The notes: generated from the letters alone by a model not told the origin. DNA of 64,000 bases from Adiantum capillus-veneris (GCA_014529385.2 CM043962.1:49692098-49756097), one strand, 5' to 3'; numbered from the stretch's first letter, positions 11,527-24,300 are shown. Program-made: numbers and translations.

Positions 11527-12564
11527 CTATGCCAACCTCTCACGATACAGATTAGAGAGTAGATGCAAGAGGTGATGGTGACCCCAGCACCACCGTTGAG
11601 AGCACCAGAGATAGGGCACGATAGATGAAATGATGTAGAAATGAGTGCCCCTAGACCACTGACCCCCATGCTTCATGTACCATATGTGTCTGATCCTTGC
11701 TTTCAGATCCTTATTCTCTCCCTTCAGTGAATGATCCCTAGTAGCCTCAAACCAAGTTTTGTATTTAGAAATTGGTACTGCCAAGTGCTCCTCAAACATC
11801 CTTGTAGCCTGTCCCCACAATTCTCTGGTGTAATCAAACACCTCCTTCTTTAGTGAATCTGCATATGCTTCAACAACCAACACTCATGTGACTTCTTGCC
11901 CGTCTAAGGTTTCTTTTTTCCAATTCCACCAAAGGTGTCAACCTATTCAACAGAAAATTATTTTCAGAGATAAGCTAAGCTATCTTGTCTTTGACCTCAT
12001 GGAACTACTTCTCACTTGCTAATTTCAAGCCATCAGCCCAAATATTGAAGTCGTTAGCTGTAGTAAATAATTCCAATAGTATCGACTTTGCATTTCAAAT
12101 TCAACCCAAACTAACTCCTCTTGCACAGTCTTTTTCTTATCTAATACATCCTCCACCTTATCCTGCAGCCTTTTAATCTCTCTTTCCATCATATCAACAT
12201 GTTCACCATCCCCCTTTTGTGCTCGCAAAGTTGTTAACATAGCCTCTTGTGCAGAAAAAATTCCTGCCCCTTGTAAACCATATCCTCTCGAAAATGGGCT
12301 TACCTTAACCATTTGTGTATTTGGAGTTTGTTCTATACAACTCTCCCCAAGTTTCCTCAAAATCAGTGTGATTGTTCTTGTTTTTGAATCTTCCCTATGC
12401 ATTGTAGGTATTTGTGGAAACAAAGGTATCTTTGCCCCGTCCTTGTGCTTGCTAGGGCTTCCTTCCCGATTCTTCAAAGCTCCATGCATTGAAGACTTCG
12501 ACCTATCTGATGACAACTCCCATTCTACTTTCCTCTTTTTAACCTCACTTGACATCCCTTGCAC
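11527..12564 (-). pseudogene. Coiled-coil ORF downstream of gypsy element 2
   Basis: Bases 12564-12025 encode 179 residues. The first ~80 are basic and Ser/Lys-rich. Residues about 125-160 form a strongly charged coiled coil (MEREIKRLQDKVEDVLDKKK). The frame continues through stops to 11527 with more weak coding character. It is on the same strand as, and 3' of, the integrase of element 2, mirroring the extra ORF of element 1 in position but not in fold. It may be an additional retroelement ORF or an older captured fragment. No domain is recognised. Confidence 0.4.
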
Positions 12565-12968
12565 CTGCCCTTTGCCGAAACCTCAACCGATGACTCCTTA
12601 AATGACCAATTTCTTTCCAATAGCCACTATTTGATTTCCCACTGGCACCCTCTTCAATCTACATTCCACTACACATCCGGGATTTGTGTCATCCCCAATA
12701 ATCTAACATCCAAAAAAATTCTATGATTCTTCCATTACAACTCCCACCCATCTAACTGCTATGTCTTCAGCCTTCTTTACCATCCATCAAGGAATTTCTG
12801 GAATCTTACCGAAATTTGTTTACCGGCTTCAACACCAAAGTTTCAAACAGATCTTTCAATCAGAAGGTACCTTGTCCCAATTCCTCCACAATCTAATATG
12901 GCCCAAAATATTGTAACTTAAGTTTACTTGGATGAGGCCCCAATTTTGAATTGTACAACATTACCTAG

Positions 12969-14168
12969 TCATCTTTCTGAAAAATTTTGTTTTGACATCC
13001 ATGCTTGTCTCCTGTTCTGACTTATCTCTGCTGTATATGCACTCCTGATCCTATCTTCTTCCAACTTCAGCAACTCCCTCTGTCGATGCAATACCGAATC
13101 CTCTAGACTCAACCTATGCTGGACTGCTAGCCTCAAGCTTGGAATCACATACTCCATTGGAGCTAAAGCTTCAATTCCATACACCAACCTAAAAGGAGTC
13201 AACCCTGTTGCTACCTTGTATGCTATCCAGAACGACTATAATGCTGAATTTAACTTATCATCACAATCTGACCTATTGTTTGAAACAATATTCTTCAAGA
13301 TTCTTACCAACACCTTATTCTTACTTTCTGCCTGCCCATTTGCTTGTGGGTAGTAGAGAGTTGATTTCTTATGAAAAATCATATGGTTTGTTGTCAATTC
13401 TTCAATGACTAAATTCAAAAAATTCACACCTTGATCCGAAACCAGCTCAATTGGACATCCAAATCTTGTCATAATGTGCTTATAAAAGAACGTAGCTACA
13501 CTTGCTGCTTTGTTGTCCCTCAAGGGTATTGCTTCAACCCACTTTGTGGCATAGTCCATTGCAACTAGAATGTATCTTGCCTCTATCCTACTAGACTTTG
13601 GCTTTATTGGGCCAACAAAATCCAATCCCCACTTTTGAAATGGCTCAAGTGGTAATACAGGCTGATCTTACATTCTATCCATTGATGTTGGTTGTCCAAT
13701 CTTTTGACATTGCAGACATTCCCTAGAAAATTGATGTGCATCCTTTAGCAACAATGGCCACCATAAACTTGCTTGCATAATCTTTCTTCCTATAATGTCC
13801 CCTGAAAAATGTCCTCCAGCTATCCCATAATGAGCTTCTTGTAAAACCGCTTTTTGCTCTTCCTCAGAAACGCATCTCCTAATTATCTGATATACTCTTT
13901 TTCTATACAATGCTCCTGCAATAATAAGGAATGGTCTACTTTGCAAAAAAGAATTCTTCTTTTGATCAATTGTCATACTAGAAGGAAAAACTCCATCTGT
14001 CAAAAATTGCACCATTTGATCATACCAATTGTCAAACGATTGTCCTTCCACCTGAAACAACTCAGCATCTGGTAGCTGATCTGACACTCTTGGTGTCTCC
14101 TGCCCATGCTCCAACCCGCTTAAATAATCCATCACCTGCATGCTTGTTTGCTGGTGTAGCAACACCAT
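12969..14168 (-). pseudogene. Gypsy RNase H end and integrase, fragmented (element 2)
   Basis: Bases 14168-13668 carry the connection and the H2C2 zinc finger (EAHYGIAGGHFSGDIIGRKI...WWPLLLKDAHQFSRECLQCQ). Bases 13625-13236 carry the rve core (MDFVGPIKPKSSR, VAMDYATKWVEA, ELVSDQGVNF, YYPQANGQAESKNK) with the catalytic D, D and E visible. Bases 13202-12969 continue into the C-terminal domain (TPFRLVYGIEALAPMEYVIPSLRL). The three frames are offset by indels. It is clearly homologous to the integrase of element 1 but divergent, so it is a separate family. Confidence 0.9.
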
Positions 14169-15060
14169 ATAATCTAACTCCTATAATAGAAGCATCCATC
14201 TAGCAAGCCTACCTTCCAGCTTTGGCTTCTTTACCAAGAAAATGAGTGCTTAATGATCAACATGAAAAACCAATTTGTTCCCTAACAAATAATGACTGAA
14301 TTTCTCCAATGAAAAAATCATCCCCAAAGCTTCCCGCTTTGTAACTGTATAATTCTGAATTGCACTAATTTTATCCAAATCCATCGACATACCCTCCTCA
14401 AAAATAATATGTCCAAGCAATTATCCTCTTTGCACTGCAATTGCATACTTGTGAGGATTTAAAGACATCCAAAACAATTGACACCTCTCCAAGCATTTTG
14501 TAAGATACTCCAGGTGCTTCTCATTTTCTCCAAAAATAGAGAAATCATCCATGAAAATCTGCATGAACTCTATCAAATATGGCTCAAAAGTCTTAAAAGC
14601 TGCTTTTGAAAATGATGGTGGTCCATTCTTCAAACTAAAACTCATGACAGTACATGCAAATGCTCCACATTCTGTAATAAATGATGTCTTGGTCACATCT
14701 TCTTCCGCCTTCCGAATCTGATTATATCTTGAAAACCCATCAAGAAAATTATACATCTCATGCACTGCTACATCATTTAAAATAGAATCCATAAATGGCA
14801 ATGGAAATGGATCTGTAATTGTTGCTACATTGAGCTCGGATCTTACCCCGACTTCTTTGGAACAACAACTATTGGTGATAACCACTCCGCCTGATCTATT
14901 GGTATGATAAAACCCACTTGCAGAAGTTTATCCAGCTCCTCGTTAACCTGTTTTGCATAATTTGGATTCATCCGATACCTTTGTTGAATCACAAGCACTG
15001 CATCGTCTTTCAAATTAATTTGATGTTTGTACACTCTTGGATCCATACCTTTCAGGTCGC
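14169..15060 (-). pseudogene. Gypsy reverse transcriptase with internal deletion (element 2)
   Basis: Bases 15046-14843 encode the RT entry (KHQINLKDDAVLVIQQRYRMN...LDKLLQVGFIIPIDQAEWLSPIVVVPKKSG). Bases 14885-14421 encode the core, including NFLDGFSRYNQI and the catalytic FMDD (near 14545-14556) in place of the commoner YMDD. Downstream the frame reads LLGHIIFEEG and then jumps into the RNase H motif TVTKREALGMIF, so roughly the RT-RNase H tether and half of RNase H have been lost. The segment 14170-14420 carries several stops. Confidence 0.85.
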
Positions 15061-15597
15061 CATAATCCCAAGCAAATAATCAATGAATTCTTCTAATAAA
15101 TGCTTAAGATCCTCCTTAAAATCATCCTCCAAATTGACACTGACTTTGACAATCTTTGGATCAAATTCAAATCTAGATTTAAATCCTGTAAGTCATCCTC
15201 TTTTACTCTTGAAACCTTCTCCATCATTTTGTCGTATAATAGTTCTACTCTGGCTATTCCTTCCTTTGGTGCATCTTCTTCTTCCAGACATTCTGATTCC
15301 CCCTTCAAATCAAACCCGTGATTGACTTCCGAAACCTCTGCTGAATTGTGCTCTGTAACTATTTTTTTTGCTTTTGATGACTTCTCCACTGACTTTCCAG
15401 ATTCTCCTTGTTCCAGATTCTCCTTGACAAAAATATATTTCAACAATCCTTTCCACATCAACTTTAAATACTGGTACAACAATTGGGTTAGCTTCCAAAA
15501 AACATGCTTCTTCATCATCTTCCACTTCTTCAACTAAATTAATTGTCTGAGCCATCATTGGTTTTAATGACATTGACAATTTCTTCTTAGAGCTCAT
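15061..15597 (-). pseudogene. Acidic pol-upstream segment of element 2
   Basis: Two overlapping minus-strand frames (15597-15310 and 15533-15093) hold acidic, low-complexity sequence with E/D runs and no recognised domain. The position directly upstream of RT suggests the gag-pol linker, and the frame change between them indicates an indel. No protease motif or zinc knuckle is visible. Confidence 0.35.
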
Positions 15598-16497
15598 CAG
15601 AATTTTTAAGCTTCTTCAAAATTACTTCATTCTTTTTCCAATTTTTCTTAAGCTTTGTTGTCTTGAACCATGGCCTTGGTGTTCAATAGTATATTCTTTG
15701 TTTTTGAGAGGTTAAGAATGATCGCATAAGATCATGACATTTAGTGTTTCATTCTTTCTTTTGATTTGAGCACAAACAGGAAATTTATGATGAACCCTCT
15801 TAACCCTAGACCTTCGAGATTCAATGAGGAGGCATGGACGCATTTTGGATGAGCCTCGATTACATGTGTATTTTCCACAGTGACATAGTATTTTTTTGAC
15901 ACTTCAATGAATTAATTTTGCATTGAAAAACTTCTCCTAATTTGCACTAGATTGGTAACAGGACACTTTTATGTCCTGTTAACCAAGCAATTTCCTAGAG
16001 TTATTATAGAAGATGCTAATTTGTTCTTTGAATGCTTGATATCCACAAAGACAGCTTATGATCTGAAAAAAACTTGGGATTTTTTTGGGCTATTGATGTC
16101 GGCTCTAACATTGGTTTTGACAAGGATTTTCCAACCTAAAATGTCCAAAAAAATGTGTGTTGTTTTTTACCATATTCCATAAATTGGCCATAGATCACCC
16201 TAGAAAATTCTTCTAAGTGGCTTCTAGGGTGCTACATAATTAGTCTTTGCCATTCTAAAGGTTTTCTAATGCTTCTTAGGCATGACAAGCGTATATATTC
16301 AAATTTATGGCCTAATTATGACAAATTTGCCATGCAAATTTAGGGGAAATTTTACACTTTCATGATTTTTTTGGATATGTATATACTATAGAAAGGTAGT
16401 TTTGATTGTGTATATAGTTTCATAACTATGTAAGGCTTCTTTCCTGAGTTTTGGGGAACCTAATATCCAAAAGAGCAAAAAATACAAAGTCAGGAAG
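15598..16497. other. No supported gene
   Basis: AT-rich sequence with no coding signal. The string 'ggacacttttatgtcctgttaaccaag' near 15960-15986 resembles the end of the dispersed repeat copies at about 7550 and 17220, so part of this stretch may belong to the same repeat. Confidence 0.5.
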
Positions 16498-17260
16498 AAA
16501 ATTACACTTTACCAAAATCGCACTCATTATGAATTCAAAATGTATTATGTTCAGTAGTGGTCATTACACTCAATGAACATTGTCAACTTCTAGCTTAGGT
16601 CCATGTCTAAGCATACAAACCCAATTTGGGTATAAGTAGCTATTTTTCAAGGACGCTAGGATGGCCACAATGTGGAACCCAGTTTTTTCATTCTCATAGT
16701 TTTTGTGTCTTGTGATTGTGTCTAGAACAATCATATTAAGACATGTTTGCATGTCTTTGAAAGTTTGTGGGTGTCAATATGAGGATGAAGTACTAGACTA
16801 TATGAATAGACAAGTTATATAGTGCAAAATATGGGCATGTGAAAGCAAACATGGAGGATAGGTCAACAGAATGCAAAAAATACCACTTTTTTGTATCTAA
16901 TTCTACATATAGTATAAGATTTTTGGTGGTTATGGCATCCATAGACCAAGACTAGGAACCCATTGAAGTTCATGGGAAAATAAGGTCTATAGTGTAAAAT
17001 GTTTTATATATGGTGTACCATAGGGATAACCTTGAAAGTATGCTGTTTTTGCTCAAATTCAACACTACCTTGGATTTGGAAGCATGTCATGACCAAGAAA
17101 TCAAGAGATAGGCATGTTACTTGTTTTTAAAAATTGGAATGGGTTCTTAGCTTGGAATGTAAGGATTCTTGAAATTCACACATGTACTATGTGTATTGAA
17201 TTTTTTTCCAAAACCCTGAAAGGACACTTTTATGTCCTAATAGGTTACCAAACTAGTGCT
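16498..17260. repeat. Dispersed direct repeat, copy 2
   Basis: Same-orientation partner of 6838-7600, with many point differences and small indels. The ~9.7-kb spacing and the presence of gypsy element 2 between the copies would suit an LTR pair, but termini, PBS and PPT could not be identified. That reading is therefore tentative. Confidence 0.7.
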
Positions 17261-18119
17261 AAATCATTTTTATATATGTTCATTTCTAATATAATGTTCA
17301 TGTCTTTCATTTTGAAAAACCCTTTTCAAGAGGTAGCACTTGCTAGACACAAATCCCCACGTAGGGCGCAAGGGGAGATATGGCTTTATAGCCACTTTGC
17401 TAAGTACATATTTGCTTACACCTTTATAGCTTAAAATCTGTGATACACTAAATGACATGGCTATGTATGAGGGCTACCCGGCCCTCAAGAGGATACTTCT
17501 AGAGCAATTGCTTTGTTTCCTGAGTATTGTTTGTAATATTTAGATATCTTTTCAAGCTACAAGAATGTTTGAAGTAGGTTTTATTTGTGGGTACATCTAA
17601 CAAAGCTCTTATATTATTTGATGCAGGAGCTTCAAAGAAGCAAAAGAGACCTTGATCTTGTTGCCAGAGAAGAGAAGCAAGACTGAAGAACATAGGGGAA
17701 GCTTCCTTGCACCGCATCCTTGGAGCATCAGCCTTGTTATGATATTGCGTCATGTCATGATGACGATCATCCAAATCACCATGCACCATAGCATTACATC
17801 AAATCCCTAGGATCTGTTTCATTAAAGAAAAATAATATATATCTTATTGTATATGATAGACCCTTAATGACAGACATTGTGTCTTTTACAACCCATCTTT
17901 TTGTATATGACATCCATCATACTTCAATTTGTTTTGTGAAATATCTCTAATTTAAATCCATCTCATTTACTTTTAATTATGTTTTTTAAAAGTCTAATTT
18001 TAAAATAGAAGAAGAAAAAACTATATCGTGGTGATCCATTCTTGTGATCTTGTTCGAGTGTAGTTACGATCGTCACAATGCATCGATCGAGTGTCCCTTG
18101 TTTCGGCGCTCCAATCGTA
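17261..18119. other. No supported gene
   Basis: A stretch of unremarkable sequence. Short frames at 17114-17789 on both strands show no family resemblance. Nothing else is visible. Confidence 0.5.
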
Positions 18120-18176
18120 TATGATATGTGTGTCTATATGTATAAGAGTATGCGTATGTGTGTGCATGTATGTCTA

Positions 18177-18238
<62 letters not shown>

Positions 18239-18353
18239 TGTGTGTGTGTGAGTGTGTGTGTGTATATGTATGTATGTTTGTATACACACACACATATATA
18301 TATATATGTATAAATATATAGAGAGAAAGAGAGAGATATATATATACACATAA

Positions 18354-18429
<76 letters not shown>

Positions 18430-18489
18430 CTATGTGTGTGTATACATATATATATATGTGTGTGTGTGTGTGTGTTGTCTCTATATCTA

Positions 18490-18571
<82 letters not shown>

Positions 18572-18689
18572 TATATGTATATGTATACATATATATAATG
18601 TATAGATATATATGTATGTGTATATATAAGTATATTTACATTTATATGTATATGTATATATCTATTTATTTATTTATATATATATTTAT

Positions 18690-18730
<41 letters not shown>

Positions 18731-18735
18731 TACAT
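18120..18735. repeat. Compound microsatellite (TA)n/(TG)n/(CA)n
   Basis: More than 600 bases of alternating TA, TG and CA runs, including a (TA) tract of about 70 bases at 18495-18568, (CA) tracts at 18365-18400 and 18692-18724, and short GAGA and TATC blocks. All long frames in this interval on both strands are products of the repeat and are not genes. Confidence 0.95.
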
Positions 18736-19269
18736 ATATATGATGGAAGGACTTTTTAGACATTTGCAGACATGGAAATTCTCTTGTAATTACTTTTTTT
18801 TTTTGCGAAATCGACGCTTATTTGAAAGCTTCCAAATTGTACTTATTTGAGTAGCTAGACTGTGAATCCATTAAGGTAGTTTGGCCTAAGTATAAAGGTG
18901 AAGTTTTGTAAGTTTTTGAGGAATTATCATCATTAATTAAAGGTTTTAGAGGATTCAGCACAGTTGCATGTTTTCAACCTCTTCTTCACTATGTCTTCTA
19001 GAGCACACACTGCACCGCACGAATGCTTGGTGTGAGAAGTGAGAGCATCATCGTCATAGCCTCACCATGCTCCACGTGTAGATAGTCACCACAAATGCCA
19101 AAACTCATCCACTGAATACACCACTCCGCGAGCTAAAATGAGTTTTCTTGAGTTCATGACCTCCTATTGCATTTCCAATCATATATTTAGGTTCCCCTCA
19201 AGTAGATGGACCTATAGAGACCAATCCTGGCCGAAATCAACAACAATAACCACTATTATTGCAGGACGT
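18736..19269. other. No supported gene
   Basis: Unique-looking sequence between the microsatellite and the next LTR. No coding signal was found. Confidence 0.45.
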
Positions 19270-20421
19270 TGTCAGAAGTTTTTGGGAGCAATGGATTGCA
19301 CATATGTACATACCCATGCATGGTGCATCGAATAAAGGATTGCCCATTTTCCAGAGCTAGGAGGTTACGTGGGGCCCACATGTGTACAGGTAGGACAACA
19401 TGTACATAGTGCATCGATTTTTACTATTACCAGTACCAGTGTGTTTTTTCTACAATAATGAGGAGTTGGTAGCACGTAAAACGTCTTGAGGAAGCTATCG
19501 GCTGGCCGACGACATGAGGTAAGCAGGTGCGTCAAATGGCATCAAATGGCGTCAGGAGGCCGAATGGGGTTAATACTTGCACATGCATAAGTATGGACAC
19601 AACGTGAGTGTTTTCTTGTGATAATTATGCAAAAAAGGTCATCATGAGGACCATCTTTTGGGGCCACTTCATGTGGTGGTGGGATGCATTATTGACAAAA
19701 GCTGAGTGTCAGGTGTGCGGATGATGCAAAAAGGTGACAACTATGCACTGCGAGGTCAGTTTTTGGCCTATTCGGGGTCCGTTTGAGGTCATCTAAAAGG
19801 CCAAGGGTGCCCAAATAATAAAGCTAAGTGTGGGAACTGAAAAACCAGAGAGAAGACCAGAAAAAACGTGGAGATAAGAGGAGTAATAGCCACAACTGTG
19901 TTTTTGCTCATTTTGGAGCTTGTTTTGGCCGTAAACTGCTCATCCGAGGTCTGATTTGAGCACTTTGACATTGTACACTGGGGTTTTGAGCCGTTCCGGA
20001 CGCGATGGAGCTGTCCATTTTGCCAAATTACTCACTCTTTTTTTCTATTTTTGCTGTGTAAGTTTCTCCTATGAGCGAAGCTTCTGCTCCAGTTTGTGAT
20101 TGTATCTGGTTTATTTTACCCATATTGTGTGAGCTATTTGCCCCATTGGTGTTGACTCAAGCTCAATTGTATCTAAACATCATAAATTCTCCTCTTTTGA
20201 GCTGAGTTTTTGAGTGTGTGTGTGTGTGTGTGTGTGTATCTCTCTGTGTGGAGTGGGAAAACAGATAGTCTCTCTCCTCTCGCTCCATCGGTGTGTTCCC
20301 TGTCTCGGCCAGGTGGGTTGTGTAAGCCGAGTGGTGCCCCATAGTGTGTGTGTGTGTATCATTCCAAGCGTGTGTGTCGGGTCGTTATAGAGGCGTTCTG
20401 TGTGTTTCCATCCCACCCACA
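19270..20421 (+). mobile_element. LTR of gypsy family L3, copy A (with PBS)
   Basis: About 1150 bases starting TGTCAGAAG and ending CCCACCCACA. The same unit recurs at 50691-51846 (full length) and 21027-21820 (3' part). Shared strings include 'attgccc attttccagagc', 'ggggccacttca(t/c)gtggtgg', 'gaggtcatctaaaagg' and 'gttccctgtctcggccaggt'. A (TG)n run lies at 20213-20237. A primer-binding-site-like sequence follows directly, so this is the 5' LTR of a plus-strand element whose body has been lost. Confidence 0.8.
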
Positions 20422-20427
20422 TTCTTT

Positions 20428-20446
20428 TGGCGCCCCCACGGAGGAT
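20428..20446 (+). other. Primer-binding site-like sequence, TGGCGCCCCCACGGAGGAT
   Basis: It lies six bases after the LTR end. It matches 17 of 19 bases of the sequence at the same position in the Tat-type element at 27802 (TGGTGCCCCCACTGAGGAT). Shared use across two LTR families supports its being a true PBS. I could not assign the tRNA. Confidence 0.6.
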
Positions 20447-21026
20447 CTTCTTCAAGTATCTTCAACTTCGAGCTTCAAGCTTCGAGATTCGGGATTACAG
20501 GTTGCAGACTACCGGTTACAGGTTATAGGGACAGGTACAGGTACAGGTGATTCACATAGGTACAGGTAGCTGGAGTATAGTGATATACTAGCAGTGATGT
20601 CACTTGCAATTGTTGTGGATATGCATCAGTTGGCGCCTGTTTGATCGCATTGTCTACTGGTATTGTACGTTACTTGTGGAAACTGACATTCTACGCATTT
20701 GTGGAGCCATATTTGGTTTTATTTGGCAGTCCCAGCCATTTCTGAGGCTTGGTTTGGAAGATAGTCATTTCTGAGACTTGACTATACACGATTTGCATTA
20801 GCCTTCGTGTGAGGGTCGATAGCGTGAGGTTTTATTGAGCTCGGGGATTCTCAAATGTGGAGATCCTTTCGGTGATACAGGTAGCTGGAGCACCTTTTCG
20901 TGACCTCGCCATAGGCTATGTACTAGTGAGTCCTATTTGATGCTCTGGTTCTATTGCTGACATTTTCCTTGCAAAAGTATCTCATTGTATTACTTTTCTT
21001 ACAAAAGTATGTCATTATAATACCTG
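20447..21026 (+). other. Internal remnant between LTR copies A and B
   Basis: About 580 bases with no ORF. It contains short direct repeats built on 'acaggt' near 20516-20570 and a repeated 'acaggtagctggag' (about 20563 and 20878). It probably represents the leader of the element after deletion of gag-pol. Confidence 0.45.
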
Positions 21027-21598
21027 TCATAATTATGCAAAAAAGGTCATCATGAGGACCATCTTTTGGGGCCACTTAATGTGGTGGCGGGATGCATTAT
21101 TGAGAAAAGTTGAGTGCCAGGTGTGCGGATGATGCAAAAAGGTGACAACCATGCACTGCCAGGTTAGTTTTTGGCCTGTTCGGGGTCCGTTTGAGGTCAT
21201 CTAAAAGGACAAGGGTGTCCAACTAATAAAGCTAAGTGTGGGAACTGAAAAACATGGAGAGAAGAGGAGGAACAACCACAACTGTGTTTTTGCTCATTTT
21301 GGAGCCTGTTTTAGCCGTAAACTGCTCATCCGAGGTTAGATTTGAGCACTTTGACATTGTAGACTGGGGTTTTGGGCCGTTCCGGACGCGATGGTGCTGT
21401 CCATTTTCCCAAATTCCTCACTCTTTTTCTGCTATTTTTATTGTGTAAGTTTCTCCTATGAGCGAAGCTTCTGCTCTAGTTTGTGATTGTATCTGGTTTA
21501 TTTTACCCATATTGTGTGAGCTATTTGCCCCATTGGTGTTGGACCAAGCTCAATTGTATCTAAACATAAGAAATTCTCCTCTTTTGAGCTGAGTCTTT

Positions 21599-21642
<44 letters not shown>

Positions 21643-21820
21643 CTCCGTGTGGAGTGGGAAAACAGATAGTCTCTCTCCCTTCGCTCCATCGGTGTGTTCC
21701 CTGTCTCGGCCAGGTGGGTTGTGTAAGCCGAGTGGTGCCCCATATTGTGTGTGTGTATCATTCCAAGAGTGTGTGTTGAGTCGTTATAGAGGCGTTGTGT
21801 GTGTTTCCATCCCGCCCACA
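21027..21820 (+). mobile_element. LTR of gypsy family L3, copy B, 5'-truncated
   Basis: It matches the last ~790 bases of copy A at high identity, with an expanded (TG)n run at 21600-21639, and ends CCCGCCCACA. The first ~350 bases are missing. With copy A it could form a 2.55-kb internally deleted element, 19270-21820. Confidence 0.75.
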
Positions 21821-21828
21821 ACGTGTAG

Positions 21829-21880
21829 AATCTGCTGGGTTGTGCGCTATGCTACGACCGCCAACATTGGCACCATTGGT
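21829..21880. other. Head-to-head junction of two L2 LTR ends
   Basis: Bases 21829-21875 read as the plus-oriented 3' end of LTR family L2 followed by the start of its PBS (compare 9165-9205). Within a few bases the sequence turns into the minus-oriented L2 copy, giving a local palindrome (gctatgctacgacc ... agtcatagcatagc). Confidence 0.65.
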
Positions 21881-22677
21881 AGTCATAGCATAGCGTACAA
21901 ACCATCGCCATAATGTCAATCCAGTGGATCGAAACCTGGCTAGTGCATGGAGACGTGGATGCACCTAATGTGATGGAATGAGGACTCTAAGGAGAAGGGA
22001 AAAGCAAGAGATGCAAAGAGGGAAAGCCAATGGAGCTAGATCTACGTGCAAACACACTCTATCTACACTCTACTCACTAATCATACGGACAATGATGCTA
22101 ATCCTACTCTAATCTCAAGTACACACACTCTAATTTATCATTGACCAAGCACATGAAAACTTAAATAGAGCCATGCATGCAAGCCATACACTCTCTCCCT
22201 CTAATCAAGCACACATGTGAAGCCATAATGCTCAAACAAGAGGGAAAAGAAGAGAGACAAGAAAAGATTAATCACTTAATCAAGCACCATTAACACACAT
22301 AATCAAAGGAGACAAGAAAAGTAGAGAGACTTAGCTTTCATTAAACCCCAAATGTCAGCTACAAATATATGAAAGAGCTCCAAGCTCCATAGCCACTCCT
22401 CTTCTTCTTCTCCACACTCACCTCTCACTCTCAAGAATGCTCTCAAGAATGCACTCTCCAAAGAATCCCCTTTCACATCTTCTAAATTGACTTATATACA
22501 AAGGCTTCTAAAAATGTGGACGGTCGGCCAAAAGATGTATATACATGCTACAGGCATCTAGACTCATCTAATCATGAGATATACAAAGTGGAACTCTATG
22601 TAGAGCCCATATATACAAACAATATGTGTGTATGCTGATGAAGCTCAATGCATGTCGTTGATGCTCGCCCATCAACA
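21880..22677 (-). mobile_element. LTR family L2, minus orientation, nearly full length
   Basis: Inverted copy of 8508-9197. On the minus strand it starts TGTTGATGGGCG, directly after a purine tract, and runs to the head-to-head junction, where its last ~15 bases are lost. This fixes the 5' terminus of the family. It carries no gene; the open frame at 22568-22834 spans the LTR-PPT boundary. Confidence 0.75.
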
Positions 22678-22690
22678 CTCCCCCCTTCCT
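22678..22690 (-). other. Polypurine tract of the minus-strand L2 element
   Basis: Minus strand AGGAAGGGGGGAG immediately precedes the LTR start TGTTGATG. This is the expected plus-strand primer site, so the LTR at 21880-22677 is a 3' LTR and its internal region lies at higher coordinates. Confidence 0.7.
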
Positions 22691-22970
22691 AATTTGGTGC
22701 ACGTCCTTGAGCACCGTTTCGCTGGTTCCCCAAGGTGGAGTGAAACTGGAGCGGGAGTGTGTCTGCATACAAGTAAACAAGGATGAAAGCATGCCGTGCT
22801 TGTGATGCATGATAAAAACATGAGATAAAAGCATGAAGCAGACAATATGGTCAAATGTGAACCACTAAAGTTAGAATTCAACCTTACCAAAAAAAAGTAT
22901 AGAAATCGACATGCACAAGTTCAATGCATAGGTTAAGAGCCTTGACTTTATGTGAATGTGCTGAACTAAG

Positions 22971-23275
22971 ATATAGTGAACCAAGGTCAAGTTAGGTACT
23001 TCATTCACTAACTTAGGACACAATATTATCTTCCATGGTAAAAATACTATAAGTATCTGTGTACTCATTAAGTCTAGCTCTCATTGGTATGGCAACCAAA
23101 GTGAAGACAATGTTTGGAAGTAAGAGATAGTGAACCAAGGTCAAGCTAGGTACTTCATTCACTAACCTAGGACACAATATTATCTTCCATGGTAAAAATC
23201 CTATAAGCATCTATCTACTCGTTAAGTCTAGCTCTCATTGGTATGGCAACCAAAGTGAAGACAATGAAGTGCAGT
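22971..23275. repeat. Tandem duplication, two ~150-bp units
   Basis: Bases about 22971-23118 and 23127-23275 share 'atagtgaaccaaggtcaag', 'tatcttccatggtaaaaat' and 'gctctcattggtatggcaac' in order. No gene is present. Confidence 0.8.
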
Positions 23276-24300
23276 GTGTATTTTTTAACTTGATTTTTCA
23301 ATTCATTACTTTTTACTTACTGGGCCTTGTCTAGAAAGAGCTAGGCCAAGAGTAGCAAGGAATGTTTCTCCCCACTGGCAAGTGCACTTACAAGTGCCAA
23401 GTTGTTGGGAGTTGGCCTCAATCAACGTGAGCGTACATACACTCGAGGCACTCTAACTTTACTTTTTCTTTTATTCATTCATTCATTGGACATTTAAAAG
23501 CAATATACACACAATTCATGTTGCTTTTGCGCTAAGATGCTATACGGTCACAAGTATAGGATACATCTAGAAGCGTTTACCAATAGGAAGAGAATATGAT
23601 GCCTAAGTTAGCTCATTGGTACCAAGAATGAACCCAAGTGTACTATGACCTACTTGAGGGCACAAACATACAGTTAGACTCTAAGTCAATTAACTAGCAC
23701 ATGTCACAAGTGATGTCCATTCATATAATTTATGGCAAGGTGAACAATGACTTTATAGATGCACAAATGGCCATAAATCATCAACAAGCAGGTATGCAAC
23801 ATAAAGTACAATGCAAAAAGTGTGAGAGATGGAAATAGTACACCTGTAATGGGGTGGATCCTCGTATCCAAATATGATGCTAACCCCCAAAAACAATGGA
23901 TATGGAAGTCGCCGCATGTCGCCTAGAGCACATGTCAAGCTAGTCCTCATTCCTCTTTACCCTACCCAAAACTACAACACAAAGCACAATACCTCGAGGA
24001 GGCATATCAGTAGCAAGAAGCAATTATTCATGAAAAACAAAATGAAAATCCTAAACTAAGGTCTCAAAACCTAGATAACTAGAGGGGAAAATCCAATGGG
24101 AAAAAGTGCCTCTAGCATGTGCACATGTGTCTAGTGTACCATGATCAATCTGTACATGTCAAAGTCTCATGTGACTAGAACGGATAAGAAAACTCTTGCC
24201 AAAAAATAAAATGGCTCTCTGTCTGATGGTCAAAGGCTGGCTAGCACCTAGATCTATACATGTGGTCGCTATTAAGGCACAAATATCCTGTCTAGGGATG
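23276..24300. other. No supported gene
   Basis: Presumed internal region of the minus-strand L2 element or older sequence. Frames are short and stop-rich, and no gag or pol motif was found on either strand. Confidence 0.45.

Noticed and set aside
18073-18590. Several long overlapping frames on both strands
   Set aside because: They are translations of TA/CA/TG dinucleotide repeats.
21597-21913. Frames starting with Cys-Val repeats
   Set aside because: They come from the (TG)n run in an L3 LTR and recur in the other LTR copies.
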